Origin: JAEUHM01 sp964538625 | Lineage (GTDB): Bacteria; Verrucomicrobiota; Verrucomicrobiia; Verrucomicrobiales; Verrucomicrobiaceae | Direction of reading: 5' to 3' | Length of the DNA: 64,000 nt | NCBI GenBank assembly: GCA_964538625.1 | Contig: CAZIGH010000006.1 | Location: 62,001-126,000 of the forward strand | In this document: piece by piece, positions 43,828 through 54,200 of the stretch | Numbering within the stretch: position 1 is the first letter of the stretch | Layout: each line of letters opens with the position of its first letter | The notes under the pieces: model-generated | Told to the model about the DNA's origin: nothing | The model's database searches: none | The model's input: the letters and a program-made list of their open reading frames with translations, nothing else | Translations under genes and position numbers: made by a program

Positions 43828-45410
43828 GGCTTGGAGATGGCCTGGATGGCTTCTGCGACGGTCTTGGTGCCGGATGGTACATAGGCGTCCCACGGACCGT
43901 CGGCGCTGCCCGCTGGCCAAGTGGCCGGGTCTGCGTAGATGCCGTCGTCCTTGAACTCCTTCTGAAGGCGGGCGAGTTCAGCCTTCATCTCTTCAAACTT
44001 GGCCTGAACGGCGGGCGAGTCAGCGTCTTCCTTCGAGTGCAGGAGATTGCGCTGTTCGTTGGGGTCACTGGTGAGATCAAAGAGTTCGTAAGCATCCTGC
44101 TTCCAGTAGTGGATGAGCTTGTGTGTGGAAGTGCGCACGCCGAGGTGAGCCACGGTGTTGTGATGCCCGGGGTCATGATAGTAGCGGTAGTAGATGGACT
44201 TGCGCCACTCCTTCGGCGACTCACCACGCAGCAAGGGCGCTATGGACTGACCCTGCATCCAGTCCGGGATGGGCAAGCCTGCGAGATCAAGAAAGGTGGG
44301 AGCGAGGTCGATGTTGACGACAAAGTCAGCGGATACGTGACCAGCCTTGATTCCAGGTCCTTTCACAAGCAGCGGAACGTGCAGACCGTGCTCATACATG
44401 AAGCGCTTGTCATACAGGCCCAGGTCCCCAAGGAACCAGCCATTGTCTGCGGAGTAGATGACAATGGTGTTCTCTGCGAGTCCTTCCTTTTCGAGGTAAT
44501 CCAGCACCGTGCCCACACCGTCGTCCACGCCCTGCACACAGGCTAGATAATCACGCATGTATTTCTGGTACTTCCACTTCACCAGGTCCTTTCCTGTGAG
44601 CACCTTGCCATCCACCTCGAGCTCCATGGGCTTCTCCTGCATCCACTTTTGCAAAGCGGGGCCTTTCAAGTCTGCTGGAGGTGTAAGCTTCAGGTCTCGT
44701 CGTGTCAGGTCGCGTGCGATGGTCTGCTCGTTGATTGGCAATGCAGTGGGCCTGGTGGCGTAGTCGTCCCACAACGTCTCTGGTTCCGGGATGACCTTGT
44801 CCTTGAACATCGCTATGTGCCGCTCGGCCGGTTCCCAGGCACGATGCGGCGCTTTCTGATGGAGCATGAGAAAGAAGGGCTTATCCTTGGGCCGTGTTTT
44901 TAGCCATTCGATTCCAAGCTCCGTGGTGACATCCGTGCAGTGACCTTCGATGGTGAGCTTCTTCCCTTCGATCAGGAAGACGGGATTCCAATACGCTCCC
45001 TGCCCTGGCAGAACGATCCAGCGGTCAAATCCCGTGGGGTCGCTGCCCAAGTGCCACTTGCCAATCATCCCGGTGTGGTAGCCGCCTTTTTGAAGCTGCT
45101 TGGCCACGTGATCCCGCGCCCCATCAAAACGGTTGAACACCGGCACGGCATTGAGATGCGAATACTGCCCGGTGAGTAAGGTGGCACGACTGGGCGTACA
45201 GATGGAGTTGGTGACAAAGGAGTTGGTAAACCGCGTGCCCTGAGCTGCAAGGCGGTCGATGTGCGGTGTTTGGTTCACCCTGGAGCCGTAGGCCGAAATG
45301 GCGTGCTGGGCGTGGTCGTCCGAAAAAATGAACAGGATGTTTGGGCGCTGGGCCGCCTGGAGCTGCTGCAAAGCGGCCACTGACAGAAGAGTGAGGAAAA
45401 GACGCTTCAT
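43824..45410 (-). CDS. Secreted sulfatase, family S1 (upstream member of pair)
   Basis: A 528-residue sulfatase. After a signal peptide (cleavage after Gln-Ala-Ala, residue ~20) come the metal-site SDDHAQHAISAYG, C71 in CTPSR followed by ATLLTGQY, GKWHLGSDP, LHQKAPHRAWEP, and the second metal site with YSADNGWFLGD. The DDH (rather than DDLG) opening and the YYRYYHDPGHHNT segment place it in the group often acting on sulfated glycans such as heparan or fucose-containing polymers, but I cannot name a substrate. Its stop overlaps the start of the second sulfatase by ATGA. The FGE-type activating enzyme is not in the window. Confidence 0.93.
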   Translation of the reverse strand: MKRLFLTLLSVAALQQLQAAQRPNILFIFSDDHAQHAISAYGSRVNQTPHIDRLAAQGTRFTNSFVTNSICTPSRATLLTGQYSHLNAVPVFNRFDGARDHVAKQLQKGGYHTGMIGKWHLGSDPTGFDRWIVLPGQGAYWNPVFLIEGKKLTIEGHCTDVTTELGIEWLKTRPKDKPFFLMLHQKAPHRAWEPAERHIAMFKDKVIPEPETLWDDYATRPTALPINEQTIARDLTRRDLKLTPPADLKGPALQKWMQEKPMELEVDGKVLTGKDLVKWKYQKYMRDYLACVQGVDDGVGTVLDYLEKEGLAENTIVIYSADNGWFLGDLGLYDKRFMYEHGLHVPLLVKGPGIKAGHVSADFVVNIDLAPTFLDLAGLPIPDWMQGQSIAPLLRGESPKEWRKSIYYRYYHDPGHHNTVAHLGVRTSTHKLIHYWKQDAYELFDLTSDPNEQRNLLHSKEDADSPAVQAKFEEMKAELARLQKEFKDDGIYADPATWPAGSADGPWDAYVPSGTKTVAEAIQAISKP

Positions 45411-45535
45411 GGAGTGTTGAGAACGGGGCTACGGGCGCAGTATTGCGCCGAACACACTGGCCGCCACCACTCGCCGGTCCGCTCGTCCTGAGGGGCCGCT
45501 CAGTTTATCGCTTCGATCTTGGTCCGCACGCCAGC

Positions 45536-46219
45536 CTACCGGAACAGCTCACGGAAGAAACCGCCGGTTTTGCGCCCTGCTTCTTCCGTCCAGTTCCATG
45601 CTTTGCGTACGCCTTGTTTTACCTTGCGAGCGGCTGCTTCTCCCTCGCGCTCAGCTCGGGTTTTCGGAGCGGCACTGGACTCGGCGACGTCCAGTGTCCA
45701 GTCCTGATGCTGCAAGGCACCGGTCTCGGCCGAGATAACGCAGAATCCAATCTCCACTCCGTCTGCGCTCTGGAGGGCGAGGCCCCACTCGGGTGCTCCG
45801 GTGGTTTCATTGGCCGCGAGCTGGTAGGATGCGCTGGCGAAGTTTTTTTGAGCCAACCGTGCAGCGTCCGTCGCGATTCGACTTGCTTCCTTTGCATCTA
45901 CCTTCAGGCGTTTGAAGTCGATGCTCTTGGACGGCGTGCGCTGCAACAGCTTGCCAGCGCCTGCGGGCGTGGCATCCCAGCCGTTCGCCGTACGGCTGAC
46001 CACTGTCATGAGCAGTTCTCCGGGGCGATACACATCTTTGGAATAGACGCGCCACTGAACGGGATCATTGGGGTTGGAGACTGCGGTGACGAGCAGCACA
46101 TTGGCCAGCTGCGCTTCGCCGAACTGACGGATGATGGCCGCGCCGACTTCTGAGCTGGCTGCGTTGACGACCGGCACCGATACGATGAGGCAGAGGAAGA
46201 GAAGAAGTTTGGGTTTCAT
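45536..46219 (-). CDS. Exported protein of unknown function
   Basis: A 227-residue protein with a signal peptide when started at the ATG at 46219 (Met-Lys-Pro-Lys, Leu/Ile-rich core, cleavage after Val-Asn-Ala, residue ~20). The mature protein has beta-rich segments (QWRVYSKDVYRPGELLMTVV; SYQLAANETTGAPEWGLALQ) with the look of a PepSY-like or lipocalin-sized sensor fold, then a helical basic C-terminal tail (residues ~185-227) rich in Lys/Arg and ending in Phe-Phe-Arg-Glu-Leu-Phe-Arg that could be amphipathic. I cannot name a family. It stands alone between the sulfatase pair and the DUF1460 gene. Confidence 0.75.
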   Translation of the reverse strand: MKPKLLLFLCLIVSVPVVNAASSEVGAAIIRQFGEAQLANVLLVTAVSNPNDPVQWRVYSKDVYRPGELLMTVVSRTANGWDATPAGAGKLLQRTPSKSIDFKRLKVDAKEASRIATDAARLAQKNFASASYQLAANETTGAPEWGLALQSADGVEIGFCVISAETGALQHQDWTLDVAESSAAPKTRAEREGEAAARKVKQGVRKAWNWTEEAGRKTGGFFRELFR

Positions 46220-46374
46220 GGGCTTGATGTTTTTTAGCAGACTCAGGCTGGTTTGCACAAGGGAAGCTGCTTGCAGTGATACGAGCGGCACTGGCTAGCT
46301 GGCGTGTCGTCTTAGGGTCGCGGGGAAGGACCTCATACGGGAGCTAGCTGCCGGGCCAGATGATCCTGCTACCC

Positions 46375-47265
46375 TCACTTTAGCGGCCGAGCAACCATGA
46401 TGCCTGCGTGGGTTTTGTAGCGCTGGAGGTACTCGGTAAGGCGGGAGTCAAGAACCACCTTTCCGTGGTTGCGCGGCGAGCTTGCGTGCATGAAGCGGAG
46501 CACGCCTTCCCTCCGCACCGCAAGCCCTACGTGCGAAGTACCGAAGGCGTCGCCGTGGCGAGAGATGATGCTGATGATGTCTCCGTTCCGAAGCTGTGGC
46601 TCTACGGAGGGAACTTTAGCTGTGGGAATCATGGGCAGCGGCTGTTTGCGAAGCCGAGCTTCCAGCTTGGCTATCTCTTCTCTCATCTTCGGGCTGCTGG
46701 ACATGTAGCGGTAGCCCTTCCAGTTATTGGTCATCTCGGTGGCGGAGTTGCGGACGCCTGTGCCACCCAGTTTCATGGTGAGATCTTCCACAAGACCACG
46801 ACGCTCATTGTCCCGCGCCCAATCTTCCAGATAATGAAGACGGGAGGTGTAGGTGCCGTCACATTTGCCACCCCAGTAGCGGTCCACTTCGATGTAGCGA
46901 AGCAAGAGCTGCGGGGACCACTGAGCAGGATCGTGCTGGCACATGCGCGCCTTTGCCAGAGCAATCTCAAAAAAGGTCCAACAGTCGAGGCCATCGAGGT
47001 TCACGGAGGGAGCCTCGATGTGGTCGTCGATCTCCAGGGTGTAGGACTTGTAAGGCGTGCCGAGCATCATCTCGCCAAAGAACGCGGTGCGCTCACCGAT
47101 GGGAAGGGCGCGGATGCGGTCCACGTGGGGGGCGGTATTGGAAACGAACTCACGAAATCGCCTTTCGCCTTTGAAGACGGTGGTGAAAGGTAGCTGAGAG
47201 CCATGAACTGCCGGACTGGAAAGCGTGGCAGCGAAGCCCGCATGGAGGAAGGTGCGACGATTCAT
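46375..47265 (-). CDS. Exported DUF1460 protein, NlpC/P60-like amidase fold
   Basis: A 296-residue exported protein starting at the ATG at 47265 (Met-Asn-Arg-Arg-Thr-Phe), where twin Arg, hydrophobic core and Ala-x-Gly end suggest a Tat- or Sec-type signal. It matches DUF1460, a group of papain-like cell-wall amidases: the FFGEMMLGTPYKSYTLE segment and the catalytic Cys (C95) in LDGLDCWTFFE are visible, and the His is probably in the SRHGDAFGTSHVGLAVRR segment near residue 245-260, followed by FMHASS. Structurally studied members act on N-acetylmuramoyl-L-alanine bonds; the precise substrate here is not known. It is divergent from the prephenate dehydratase gene. Confidence 0.85.
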   Translation of the reverse strand: MNRRTFLHAGFAATLSSPAVHGSQLPFTTVFKGERRFREFVSNTAPHVDRIRALPIGERTAFFGEMMLGTPYKSYTLEIDDHIEAPSVNLDGLDCWTFFEIALAKARMCQHDPAQWSPQLLLRYIEVDRYWGGKCDGTYTSRLHYLEDWARDNERRGLVEDLTMKLGGTGVRNSATEMTNNWKGYRYMSSSPKMREEIAKLEARLRKQPLPMIPTAKVPSVEPQLRNGDIISIISRHGDAFGTSHVGLAVRREGVLRFMHASSPRNHGKVVLDSRLTEYLQRYKTHAGIMVARPLK

Positions 47266-47342
47266 GGCGTCAAAGGAATGTTCCCTGAATGATGCGTCAA
47301 GTGGTGGATGCACTGCTTGACAGGGCGGCAGCCGAGCGAAAC

Positions 47343-48206
47343 ATGGACACACTCATGCCAAGCTCTGAATACGCTACCACGCCGCCGGAAGTCGCCTGCC
47401 TGGGTCCGGAGGGAAGCTTCTCTCATCTGGTGGCTTCCAAACGCTTTCCAGGTTCGCAGGTGCGTGCGCTAGGCACCATTGGGGAGGTGTTTGATTATCT
47501 GATGGAGAATCGCGAAGTCCTCGGCGTGCTCCCCATCGAGAACTCTTCCGGCGGCATCATCATTGACACCGTGGACCGGCTGGTGGATGGCCGTTGCGGA
47601 TTGCACGTGCTGGAGGAGCTGACGCTGGATGTGAAGCTGGCACTGCTCGGGCACGCGGGGCAGCCGGTGGAAGTGATTTACTCGCATCCCATGCCCTTCT
47701 TCCACGCAGATGAGTGGCTGCGGCAGCTACACCCCAATGCCCGGCGTGTGCCACTTACCAGCACTGCCGCTTCAGCTAAGCGGGCGGTGGAAGAGAGGAA
47801 CGCGGCGACACTGGGACCCCGCCAGAACGCGGCGCTGCACGGCCTGGACATCCTGGCTTTTCCCATCAATGGCGAGACGCCTAACATCACTCAGTTCTTC
47901 GTGGTGGGCAGTGTGGCGAACGAACCTTGTGGCACTCACAACCGCGCCGCGCTCGTCACCGAACTGCCGGATCGGGCGGGGAGCTTGTGTCGCTTTTTGA
48001 TGCCTTTCAGCGATGCGGGGGTGTCACTGAAGCGCATCGAGTCACGCCCCATTCGCGGCCAGCCGAACAAGTATCGCTTTTACATCGAGCTTGAAGGCTC
48101 CGCTGCCGATGCGCGCACGATGCAAGCTCTGGCGCAGACGGAAGCCGATGGGGCAGTAAACCGTCTTCTCGGTAGCTATGAGAGTGGGAGGCGCTTTGAA
48201 TCTTGA
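47343..48206 (+). CDS. pheA: Prephenate dehydratase with ACT regulatory domain
   Basis: Converts prephenate to phenylpyruvate in phenylalanine biosynthesis. With the start at 47343 it is 287 residues, normal for a monofunctional enzyme; an upstream in-frame ATG at 47289 would leave only 23 bases before the divergent gene. Visible are ACLGPEGSFSH, LPIENSSGGIIIDTVDRL, STAASAKRAVEE, AALHGLDIL, and then an ACT domain (GSLCRFLMPFSDAGVSLKRIESRPI with the Phe-binding ESRP). The usual Thr-Arg-Phe active-site motif reads Thr-Gln-Phe (NITQFFVVG), a replacement at a normally conserved arginine. A perfect TTGACA lies at 47317-47322, upstream of the chosen start, although no good -10 follows. Chorismate mutase is not fused. 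Confidence 0.88.
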   Translation: MDTLMPSSEYATTPPEVACLGPEGSFSHLVASKRFPGSQVRALGTIGEVFDYLMENREVLGVLPIENSSGGIIIDTVDRLVDGRCGLHVLEELTLDVKLALLGHAGQPVEVIYSHPMPFFHADEWLRQLHPNARRVPLTSTAASAKRAVEERNAATLGPRQNAALHGLDILAFPINGETPNITQFFVVGSVANEPCGTHNRAALVTELPDRAGSLCRFLMPFSDAGVSLKRIESRPIRGQPNKYRFYIELEGSAADARTMQALAQTEADGAVNRLLGSYESGRRFES

Positions 48207-48224
48207 GATTCAACTTTCCAGAGG

Positions 48225-51200
48225 TCACGGGTAAGGACTGAGCTGCACGCCGCCGGAGAGGATGGGAGTGCTGGAAGGATTCTCACCAGGACCCGGAGCA
48301 GCGGGAAGGAGAAAGTATCCGTAGGCACTCTGGCCCACCACTCGTCCGCTAAACGTGGCGGTGCGCAGGCTGTCTGCCCTGAAGGTGCCGGTGATGATAC
48401 CGGTGGCGGGATCAATCTTGAGCGTGGTGGAGCGCGGATTTTCCAGGGAGCCTGCAGACGGAAGGTTGAGCGTGTTCCCAGAGCCGATGCTGAAGATGAT
48501 TTCCGGCCCCGGAGATGGCAGGGCGGTTGTGTGCTGAAAGGTCAACTGTGCGTTGTTAGGTGGAGAGGGAGGGAGCCCCATGAAGATAGCTGGAGAAACA
48601 GGGCGTGTGTAGCCAGAGGCTTTCCATTGCAGGTCGAGGGCTACGAACCCTTGCTTGTAGTTCCGCTCAGTGGAGCTGGTGCTTGGGGCTTTCGTCCACC
48701 ACAGCCCGGGATTTTCAGCAAGCTGACCTTCCTCCGGCTGGCGACACCAGCCGAAGATGCTACCTGTTCGGGAGCCGCGCGGCAGCAGCCTGAACAAGGG
48801 TGATGAGCCAGTCATAGTCAGAGAGCTGCTGGCGGTCAGTGTGGTGGCGTCTGCCAGCCTTCCGGAGAAAGTGACGCTGCCTGTTGTGGGATTGAGTGAG
48901 ATGGTTCCCACGCCGCTGCCTTGGGGTGACTGATCCGGGAACGTGAGCGGAGTGAGGGCGAAGCTGGCCTTGGTGCTTTTGCCGACTGCGGGATTGAGCC
49001 GGTTGTATGGGATGCGCCCGCCGTCAAGGTTCGCATAGTGAGAGCTCTGCCTACTAGAAGTCTGAACGTAGCCGGTGAGTCTGCCGTCTGTCTGGATCTC
49101 GAACCAGAGTCCTAGCGGGTAACGATTGGGCAAGGGAAATACAGCTTCGAAGGTGGCAGAGTGGTGATGGGCCTGGAGGACCCCGGTGAATGGGTGTTTT
49201 CGCGTTCCCGAGGTCAGCACTCCGGACAAGGAAGCGCTGGACGTGACGGTGAATCGAATGTGTCCACCCAGTCCGGCATTGATTTCGCTATTCGCCTCGA
49301 CCAGCCCCACAAAGGTTCCGGTGTGCTCAGCGTGGAGTGGCTCACAATAGAACGGCAAGGTGATGGAACTGGAGCCCGCCGAGTTGCTAGCGGTAATGGT
49401 GGGGTTATACATCTTGCTCACGCGGGGTGTTCCCTGGATCAGACCGGTGGAGGTGATGGTGACGCCAGGTGGCAGTCCGATGGCGGTCCACTTGGAGGGA
49501 GTGCGAGCCACGTCGTCATTGTATTCCATTTGGTGGAGATAAGGGGTGCCTACTTTGCCCGGTTGAAGGAACGTGAGGTCGGCAAGCAGTGGCTTGAGTT
49601 CATGCACAGAAACGTAATAAGGGATGCTGCAAACGTGGTCCTGACCCACATACACGTTGCAAGTGAAATCATAGGATTGTGGACCGGGAAGCGGGCCTGT
49701 GGCTAGGGTCCTGCCCGTGGCACCAGTGAGTCGTGTTTGCCCTTTGTACCATTCATACCTGAGACCGTTGCCAGCCACCAGACAAGGCAACGTGGCGGAA
49801 TCACCCACTTTGACAGACATGACGTGGCCACGGGTGTTCGCCACGATCACCTCCACCGGCAGACTGAGGTCTGACCGCGCCCTGCCACCTATCACGTTGC
49901 TGACCCTGCAATGATAGCGTCCTGCGTGAGCGAATGCTGCTCTCTGCATCAGCAGCTCGGGACCATTGGTACCGCCCAGGGCAGCACCATTGCGGAACCA
50001 CTGATACTTGATGGTGGGAGAGCCTGCGGCTTCCACCCATAGAGTGCCATGTGGAGGCTCGCCGACTTCAAACACCAAACGTGGCTGGTCCTGCTGATAA
50101 GTGATGCGAGCTGGTCCGACGGGAGTCGGATCGATGCCCCGCCCGCTGAGATGAATGCGGTAGAGAGAGATGTCAGCATCGCTACTGGCGATGCGTAGCT
50201 CCGCCCTACGCAAACCGTGCGCCGTGGGGCTGAACCGTACCTCAAACTCCGCCGAAGCTCCCGGTGCTAGGCTAGCTGGAAGGCCAGTCACCACAAAGTC
50301 GTCGCTGTGCGTTCCCCCTATGGAACCTGTAATGGCGTAGAGGGTGGCTGCACCGTAGTTCCGAATCACAAAAGTATCGTTCATTTCTTGTCCCAAGGGA
50401 ACACGGTCCCAGTGGTAGAGTTCGCCCTGGAAACGGTCGTCATGCCGCCAGGGATACCCATCCATGTTCTCAATGGCTAAGTCAGCCGTCGGGGCTGCCG
50501 TTGGATCGAACCTGACGTCGTCCAGTGCCCACTGACTGCTGTCCGTTCCATAGTGTCTCGGCTGGCGAAAACGGAAGAACGTGGTGCTGCTGCGAGCGGC
50601 CGGAGGAATGCTGATGGAGATCGTCTGCCAAGCACGGTTGTAGTAAGGTCCACCAAGGGGCAGGAAGTCCTGGCCATTGATGGAGTACTCAAGCACGACC
50701 GCATGGTCTCTGACAAAGTTGTTCCACCCAGTTTCGACGTAACCTGCTGCCGCAAACTTGAAGGAGAAGACGCCGCCGTTGCTGGTATCAATGGGGCGGG
50801 TGGTGACGGAGCGCTGACCGCTGGAGTTGAAGTAAAGCGAGTTCCCGGTGGAACCGCTGCCGGCACGCTGGCCAATGGTGTTGGTGGTGGGTGTACCTCT
50901 GACATCGTACCAGAGCGCAGTATCCAGCCCGGGATCAAAGTCCTCGAAGTAGGTGGTAGCTGGCTCATAGACTGTGACGGCCACGGTCTTGCTCCCCATG
51001 CCGCTGCCATTGCTGGCATTGAACTGGACGTGGAATGCACCTGCGGTGTTCGGTACGCCACTGAGCAGCCCCGTAGTAGAGTTGAAGGTCATGCCTGGTG
51101 GGATGCCTGTGGCCGAGTAGCTGCTGGGTGAGGCTGTGGCCACGACTTGGTAACTGGAGGCGGCGTACCGCACAAAAGCCACTCGTCCCGTGCTCATGAT

Positions 51201-54200
51201 AGCCGGTGCCGTGGCGTTGCCTGCGCTGAAAGTGGCAGCTGCGCGGCCTAGCCAAATCGTGCCGATGTAATCCGTATTCCTGGTCAGTGCGCCTTGGAAG
51301 AACCAGCTGCCCAGTTTCGGACTCACGGTGAAGTGGGGCAGGAAACCGACGTTTGGGAAGCTGGAGATGATTTCCTCCCGCCCGTCTGGCACTCGGCTGC
51401 GGATGACATTGTTGTATTCGTCCCGGAAGCAAAGGTAGTGCCTACCACCAAAGAACTCCGCAGCCCCCCAGACCGCCCAGCCGGAGGTGTAACTCCATTC
51501 CGGTACGGCCATGTTTCCAAGATGGGTGACCGTACCTGAGGGTGTACGTATTTCATACACGGCGGTGCCGTTGTGAATGAGGATCCTGCCGTAGCCGCTG
51601 AAGATACCGCTGCCATTCGCCAGCGGAATCGGCTGACTGAGGGGGATGAAGGTCGTGGTGGTGGCTCCGTCTGCAGGATTGAGCCGTTGCAACTGGCTGG
51701 CTTGGGTGCTGGTGGGGGAGATGCGTATGTTGTTGTGAGCCAGTGTGTAAATCTCTCCGGTGCCCACATCACTGCACAGGCCATCCATGCGCAGCGTCGA
51801 GACTCCAGAAGAATCAAGCGTGGCCGGGTAAACGCCGGTGGAGCTGCCGCCAGTGACGAACGCGGTACTACCAGAAGCAGCCACACCTGAGTAAGAGAAA
51901 CCGGTGAGGGGGGCATGATCCACGGTGGCCGTGGCATCTGGCCCCAGGCTGAGAATGGCAAAGTCCAGACCGGTGAGCGCGGCGGTGGCGATGCCCGAGA
52001 GATTGATGTCAAAGGGGTTCTCATCCGCATCATTGCTGGCGATTCTCAGAATGGCGGATCGCGTTCCGGCAGCGGTGGGCTGGAACCTCAGGACGAAGGT
52101 GGTGCTGTAAAGTGGCGAGACCGAGGTGGCTGGCGCAGTGGTAACGGTGAAATCGCCGGGGTGCGTGCCCGCCAGCGAGGTAGAGATACTCGACAATACT
52201 GCGGTGCCCACATTCCGCACCGTGAAGGTGAGCAGGTTCGGTGCTCCCACGACCATGTTGCCTACTTGCACAGTGGAGAAGCCATCTACCAGAGGATTGC
52301 CCGCAGGCTGTTCTACCTCGATCTCCGGCGCAATGATGGCTCCGGTGCCGATATGGACGTTGTCGATGGCCCAGTGGTCGAAGCTCGCTCCGGAGTGGCT
52401 GAGCTGGCGGATGCGGAACAGGGTGGCCGTCGTCATGGCGGCGGCCGGAATGGGGATCCCGATGACCTGCCAGGTGTTGTTGGTGTAGGTGCTGCCCATC
52501 TGGGTGAAGGTGGTGCCATTGGTGGAGTACTCCACCACGATGCCCTCGCCCGTTTCAGGTTTCTCCCACGGCTCGAAGCTGCCATTTGCCTGAGCCAGAC
52601 GAAAGATGACGTTGCCCCCGCCGGTGGTATTGACGGCCACGGTTACTGCCGATCTGGTGCCGCTGCCACCGAACCAGAGGCTCTTGCCTACGGAGCCTGG
52701 ACCACCTTGCTGCCCGTAGGTGTTTGCCTCCGCTCCGCCAGTCAGGCTGCTCCACACAGAGGGATCCACGTCCGGATCAAAGTCATCCTGAATGCTGGCT
52801 GCCGGGACGTAACCCATACCGCTGAGGGTGACGGTGTAGGCAGGTCTGGAAAGGTCGTTGCTCGCCAGAACAAGACTGGCTGATCTGGCTCCGACACCTC
52901 CCGGTGTGAAGCGGATGCTCATGGAGGTGGATGCCCCTGGCGCGAGGCTGGCAGCCGGTGTGGTGGTGATGGCAAAGTCCGCCGCTTGTGAACCCGAGAG
53001 TGCAGCTGACAGTCCGAGCAGGTCTGTGGTGCCGGTGTTTTTGATAGCAAACGTGAGCGTTTTGGGCAGCGCGGCGGTGACGTAGCCGTAACTGGCAGTG
53101 CCGCCATGATCCAGGGGAGTTCCCGCTGGCTGTTCTAGGGTGAGAACCGGCACAGGCGGGTTACCCTGGCCTATGAACACATCGTCGATGGCGCAGTGGT
53201 CAAAGCTCGCTCCATTGTGAGACAGCTGCCTGAAACGGAACTGAGTGGCCCGGGTCATAGCTGCGGAAGGAATGGCCACGGTGTAGGACTGCCAGGTGGT
53301 GTTGGTGTAGGGGCCCGCCAGATAAGTGAAGTTGGTGCCATCCGTGCTGTACTCCAGCACGAGGCCCTCACCCGCATCAATCTTTTCCCATGGGTAGGCA
53401 CTGCCATTCGATGCCGCAAACTTGAAGTGCACGTTCCCTCCTTCATTGACATCGATAGCCACTGTGGTGGCACTGCGAGTGCCATCACCGCCGAACCAAA
53501 GGCTTTTGCCATAGTTGCCCGGGCCGGCTACTGCGTTGGTATTCGCTGCCAGACTGGCACCGAGCTCGGCCCACTGCACAGCGTCCAATGCGGGATCAAA
53601 GTCATCAAACAGACTGAGCTTGGGCGCGATGACCGTCAGGGTCATGGGCACAGTGGACGCACCGGACCCGTTGGTAGCGCTCAAGGTCACGCTGAACGTT
53701 CCCGCTTGGGAAGGCGTTCCTGAGATCAGCCCCGTCGCGGTATTGACACTGAGCCCGGCAGGAAGCCCGGTCGCTCCGAAGCTGGTGGGGCTCAGAGTGG
53801 CCGTGATCTGGTACGAGAACGGCAAGGCGAGCGTGGAACTGGCGGTCAGAGGGCTGGTGATACCAGGCCTGGCGCTGGTTCCGAACCGCACCAGCATCCG
53901 CGACGCCGGATTGCTCAGTGCGTTGATCCTCACCCCGGAAGAAGTGCCCGCCCACCACTTGGCCGAGGGCGTCGTCGTATCGTCAAATAGACCATCCGAA
54001 AGATCAAACAAGTCGCCCGAGTCCCCTCTGTTGTTGTTGTTTTCCAGGTCAAACCACCCGTCTGCCTGCTCCACGGAGATGAAGTAGTGCTGGGAAGCCG
54101 TCATCTGCTGGCGTTTGTTGCCCGTCGTCACAGCTTCATCCACATGCCAGATGAGAATACCCTTGTCAGGAGAGGAGCTGGCCCACTTGTCCCCACTGCC

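Noticed and set aside
47289..47342. Upstream start of the prephenate dehydratase
   Set aside because: Would leave 23 bases before the divergent gene and place a TTGACA within the coding region; the conserved fold starts after 47343.
51915..52883. 322-codon plus-strand frame
   Set aside because: Antisense to the giant metalloprotease; Gly/Asp/Val-rich with no recognised motifs, and it falls in the triplicated module.
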